Source: JAKZSU01 sp047517485 (lineage in GTDB: Bacteria; Pseudomonadota; Alphaproteobacteria; UBA7887). Taken from it: a stretch of DNA of 17,146 nucleotides. Below, piece after piece: positions 14,840 to 17,146 of the stretch. The notes beneath the pieces are model-generated. The model was not told the origin of the DNA. It was given only the letters and a program-made list of their open reading frames with translations, and searched no databases. The stretch's first letter is position 1; every line of letters starts with the position of its first letter. Position numbers and translations under genes: made by a program. The stretch lies in NCBI GenBank assembly GCA_047517485.1, contig JAKZSU010000003.1, forward strand, positions 1 through 17,146, in the 5' to 3' direction.

Positions 14840-15187
14840 ATGGCAGTGACGATCTATCTCAATCCGCGATGCAGCAAATCGCGCCAGGCCCTGGCGTTGC
14901 TCGAGGAGCACGGGCACGCGCCGATGATCATCGCCTATCTCGAGACCCCGCCCGATGCCGCGACCCTGAAGGCAATCCTGACCAAGCTCGGCCTCGCGCC
15001 GCGCGAACTCATGCGTCGCAAGGAGGCGGCGTACAAGGAGAACGGGCTCGACGACGACGGCTTGAGCAAGGACGCGTTGATCGCCGCGATGGTGGCGCAC
15101 CCGATCCTGATCGAGCGGCCGATCGTGGTCAACGGCACCAAGGCGGCGCTCGGCCGCCCGCCCGAGCAGGTGTTGGCGATTCTCTAG
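14840..15187 (+). CDS. arsC: ArsC-family arsenate reductase (glutaredoxin-dependent type)
   Basis: 115 residues with a thioredoxin-like fold. The active-site Cys11 lies in NPRCSKSR, and arginines R60 (ELMRRKE), R93 (IERPIVV) and R106 (LGRPPE) occupy the places of the catalytic C12, R60, R94 and R107 of the E. coli plasmid enzyme, so the residues needed for glutathione/glutaredoxin-coupled arsenate reduction are all there. No arsB, arsR or acr3 gene is near, so a general thiol-redox role (as in YffB/Spx relatives) cannot be excluded. The ATG at 14840 is 8 bases past the HD-GYP stop, without a clear Shine-Dalgarno; translation may depend on ribosomes finishing the upstream gene. Confidence 0.9.
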   Translation: MAVTIYLNPRCSKSRQALALLEEHGHAPMIIAYLETPPDAATLKAILTKLGLAPRELMRRKEAAYKENGLDDDGLSKDALIAAMVAHPILIERPIVVNGTKAALGRPPEQVLAIL

Positions 15188-15206
15188 CAGTACGCGCCAC
15201 GAGGCC

Positions 15207-15214
15207 TATATAAA
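15207..15214 (+). promoter_or_regulatory. Candidate -10 box close to the protease start
   Basis: TATATAAA in a GC-rich surround, 9 bases before the ATG at 15224. It would give a transcript with almost no leader, in line with the missing Shine-Dalgarno. No good -35 is visible. Confidence 0.3.
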
Positions 15215-15223
15215 CCCTTCACC

Positions 15224-15961
15224 ATGTCTTATCCCGACCCCGACGACGACAGATATCAAGGCGGCGGCCGCGACCGGCATCTAGGCCTGTGGGCGGTCGT
15301 GCTCGTCGTGTTGTTGGCGTTGCTGGGCGGGCTCTATGCCCTGAGCGTCTACGATCCGACGCTGCTGCAATCCGAAGACGGCATACCGAGGCTGGTCTAT
15401 CTGATCGCTATTCTGATTTTGGTCGGCCCCGCGTTTTTCGTCGGCCGCCTGTCGCGCAATTTCCGCAACATGGCGATCTGGGGGGTGCTGATCCTGGTGC
15501 TTGTCGCCGGCTACACCTATTGGCAGCGCGGCGAAGTCGGGCTCGGCGCGGTGACCGCGGAACTGACGCCGCAACGCGATTCGGCGAGTTCGCCGACCGA
15601 GGCGCGCTTCGTCGCTAACCGCAACGGCGATTTCATCATCGAGGCCGAAGTCCAGGGCACCCGGGTGAAGTTTGTCGTCGACACCGGCGCGAGCGATGTG
15701 ATGCTGAGCCGGGCGGACGCCGCGCGCGTCGGATTCAAGCCCGATCGGTTGAAATACACCCGGCAATACATGACCGCCAACGGGGTGATTTTCGCGGCGC
15801 CGATCCGCATCGAGTGGATTACCGTCGGCGGCCTCGACGTCGCCAACGTCGCCGCGACCGTACCCGACAACGACACCCCGATGTCGCTGCTCGGCATGAG
15901 CTTCCTCAACCGCCTCGGCGGCTTCACCGTGCGCGACGGGGTGTTGACCCTGTTCAAGTGA
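15224..15961 (+). CDS. Membrane-anchored retropepsin-like aspartic protease (TIGR02281-type, clan AA)
   Basis: 245 residues. A short charged N-terminus (MSYPDPDDDRYQGGGRDRH) precedes three predicted TM helices (about 21-41, 56-74, 83-100). The soluble C-terminal domain (~125-245) has the catalytic motif DTGAS (153-157, in VKFVVDTGASDVML) and the family's second hydrophobic-glycine element LLGMSFLNRL (222-231). Like retroviral proteases, such domains carry one catalytic Asp and must dimerise. With three helices and a short charged N-terminus, the protease domain may face the periplasm, but topology is inferred. Alphaproteobacteria commonly encode one; substrates are generally unknown. The ATG at 15224 lacks a Shine-Dalgarno, and TATATAAA lies just upstream. 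It is 36 bp from arsC, which may read through into it. Confidence 0.9.
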   Translation: MSYPDPDDDRYQGGGRDRHLGLWAVVLVVLLALLGGLYALSVYDPTLLQSEDGIPRLVYLIAILILVGPAFFVGRLSRNFRNMAIWGVLILVLVAGYTYWQRGEVGLGAVTAELTPQRDSASSPTEARFVANRNGDFIIEAEVQGTRVKFVVDTGASDVMLSRADAARVGFKPDRLKYTRQYMTANGVIFAAPIRIEWITVGGLDVANVAATVPDNDTPMSLLGMSFLNRLGGFTVRDGVLTLFK

Positions 15962-15982
15962 AGACTGGGTCAATGCCATGAT

Positions 15983-15995
15983 TTTGGTTACCAAA
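15983..15995. terminator. Possible weak bidirectional terminator between convergent genes
   Basis: TTTGGT-T-ACCAAA is a 6-bp dyad in the 46-bp gap between the converging protease and DUF2279 genes, in an AT-rich patch. The stem is short and A/T-rich and has a one-base centre, so a terminator function is doubtful; a protein-binding site is equally possible. Confidence 0.2.
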
Positions 15996-16007
15996 TTATA
16001 GGGTCGG

Positions 16008-16852
16008 TCATTTGTCGATATTGTCGTCGTAGGGCAAGTACGTGTACGGCACCTGAAAATAGTTGAATACGCGGGTGTCCCATAACGGAGAAAGCAGCTT
16101 GGTGACGTTGAGACCAACGCCGAAATAGATCGTCCGGCGTGGGGTCTCGGGGCCTCCGACGCGGTATTCGTCGTAGCCACGGGTGTAGTATCCGAGGTGA
16201 AGCTCGAGATATTCAAACGGCGTGTCCGCCAAGTCCTCGAAGCCCGAGCCCTTGAGCGCCAGCAAATATTTATGATGCTCATAGTCGGTGAAGACGTCGC
16301 TGCTATTGCCACCCGAGAGGCTCGGCGCATATTCGATCCGAAGATCGAGCTTGGCGCCGAGATCGCGCTGGTCGAGGAGGAGATAGCCGACACCGGCACC
16401 GACAAAATTGGCCAAAAAATCCTCATAGGAAAATCCGAATCCGCTGAACGAGTCGCCAATCTCCATGAGCGATTGCAAGCCCGCGGCGGACAGCGTGCCA
16501 TAGGTGGTCGCCTCGGCGGGGGTGAAGTCCCAGTCCTCGTAGACCGCGGCGAACAAGTGGCTCAATGCATAAGTCGACCAGACATGGCCGAACTTGTCGG
16601 CGCCGCCCTCACCGGTGTGGTAGCCGAACCAGCCTTCGGTCTGAGCGTGCGGCACCCGGTCGCCATAATCCCATTTGGGGTGCCCCACGCGACCACGGCA
16701 GCCGCCGCCCCCGCATTGAGCAGCAGCACTTTGTCGTCGCGGGACAGGCCAGTCTCGTCGGCCGCCGCAACCGGTCCGATGGCGGTGCCGATCCCGAGCA
16801 GACTCGCGATAAGAATTTTGGCAAATCTTCGCTTTATGTCGCCGTCGACCAT
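16008..16852 (-). pseudogene. DUF2279-type secreted protein, reading frame broken by an apparent 1-base loss
   Basis: Two frames must be joined. The 5' part (ATG at 16850-16852, GGAGG at 4 bases) encodes a signal peptide, MVDGDIKRRFAKILIASLLG then IGTAIGPVAA, followed by DETGLSRDDKVLLLNAGAAAAVVAWG. The 3' part, in the neighbouring frame down to a TGA at 16008-16010, continues with PKWDYGDR, EGWFGYHTGEGGADKFGHVW and GFSYEDFLANFVGAGVGYLL, which is the DUF2279 (YfiM-like) pattern, and ends in a ~130-residue beta-rich tail. One extra base in the CCCC (coding strand, 16677-16680) or GGGG (16683-16686) run would restore a 281-residue protein, WG-T/H-PKWDYGD. It may be a sequencing error in a homopolymer, a young pseudogene or a phase-variable gene. 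The predicted product is periplasmic or outer-membrane associated, of unknown function. Confidence 0.8.
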
Positions 16853-16917
16853 CGATCCTCCCGAGAACCGACACGTGGCATCGACGCCGGATTCCGCGGC
16901 AAACCTATAGTGCTCGC

Positions 16918-16941
16918 CGCGGCATTTCTGGCCATGCCGCG
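16918..16941. promoter_or_regulatory. Inverted repeat in the DUF2279 upstream region
   Basis: CGCGGCAT (16918-16925), 8-base centre, ATGCCGCG (16934-16941): perfect 8-bp arms about 65 bases upstream of the ATG at 16852. It might be a leader hairpin or operator. I see no convincing promoter pair in this stretch; a TATAAC further upstream on the minus strand is a weak candidate. Confidence 0.3.
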
Positions 16942-17000
16942 CCAAAGCCGAATGTTCAGCGCCGAGTTATACCAAGGGTGGATAATAATGACCCATTTGA

Positions 17001-17096
17001 TGGCCCGAGGTGGTTTTCCGGGTAGGCGCGCCGCGCCGCGCGATGCGGTGCCATCGGGCAAGCGGCGCAACGCACCCGGAAAGCCACCTCGGGCCA
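17001..17096. repeat. Long nested palindrome (~96 nt)
   Basis: The outer arms 17001-17023 and 17074-17096 pair over 23 positions with a single non-Watson-Crick position (T17014 opposite G17083, a G-U pair if the plus strand is transcribed). Inside, GCGCCGC (17033-17039) pairs with GCGGCGC (17062-17068), and inside that CGATG (17041-17045) pairs with CATCG (17052-17056). The whole element folds into one rod on either strand. It carries no convincing gene; an 87-codon open frame across it merely reads the two arms. The remaining bases 17097-17146 show nothing recognisable. Confidence 0.75.
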
Positions 17097-17146
17097 CCGA
17101 AGGCCGGTCTGCCCAGGGACCAAGGTTCGTCGCTGGCGGCGCAGTT

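Noticed and set aside
15281..16501. A 406-codon minus-strand frame across the protease gene and the DUF2279 gene
   Set aside because: It overlaps two better supported genes, crosses their intergenic gap, and shows no family motif.
16660..16700. Programmed ribosomal frameshift in the DUF2279 gene
   Set aside because: No in-frame slippery heptamer and no obvious stimulatory structure were seen at the junction; a missing base in a homopolymer is simpler.
16834..17097. An 87-codon minus-strand frame over the nested palindrome
   Set aside because: Its residues simply read the two complementary arms, with no domain, and there is no clear ribosome binding site.
1..17146. CRISPR arrays, IS elements, phage genes, toxin-antitoxin or secondary-metabolite clusters
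   Set aside because: Both strands were read for them: no regularly spaced repeats, transposase or integrase motifs, or small paired genes were found.

Overview
The window is GC-rich, densely packed bacterial chromosome. It most likely comes from an alphaproteobacterium, perhaps near Rhodospirillales or a related environmental lineage. The evidence is a class I (archaeal-type) lysyl-tRNA synthetase, an argD-argF-hslO gene order, an alphaproteobacterial-type membrane-anchored retropepsin-like protease, and the general base composition. This placement is inference from gene content. No phage, plasmid, CRISPR, toxin-antitoxin, IS, tRNA or rRNA gene is visible.

Layout. (1) 1-3307, minus strand: a TerB-fold protein and, upstream of it, a DinG/XPD-type Fe-S helicase. 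The helicase diverges from lysK (3389-4978, plus). (2) 4979-6241, minus: a DadA-type FAD amino-acid dehydrogenase, convergent with lysK with no bases between the stops and divergent from a D-2-hydroxyacid dehydrogenase (6323-7288, plus). (3) 7285-11509, minus: a coupled argD-argF-hslO operon with 4-bp overlaps, followed by a lipoprotein/GNAT acetyltransferase pair. (4) 11712-12539, minus: an ABC-2 permease with no ATPase gene beside it. (5) 12783-15961, plus: a REC-GAF-HD-GYP c-di-GMP phosphodiesterase, an ArsC-type reductase and a three-TM aspartic protease. (6) 16008-16852, minus: a DUF2279-type secreted protein whose reading frame is broken by what looks like one missing base.

Non-coding structure. 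An intergenic repeat of about 65-90 bp occurs three times (window start, 8417-8490, 11624-11704), each time just downstream of the stop codon of a minus-strand gene and in the same orientation. Two copies carry a perfect 11-bp hairpin, and their stems differ by two compensatory base-pair changes, so the fold appears to be selected. Near the right end there is a nested palindrome of about 96 nt (17001-17096). Divergent spacers hold recognisable promoter elements and a strong TTGCAATT-N7-AATTGCAA operator-like palindrome between the permease and HD-GYP genes.

Together this is mainly housekeeping: translation, arginine biosynthesis, redox-regulated proteostasis, amino/hydroxy acid oxidation and c-di-GMP turnover. 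I see no convincing new multi-gene system. The most promising undescribed items are the covarying 3'-end repeat, the nested palindrome and the frameshifted DUF2279 gene.
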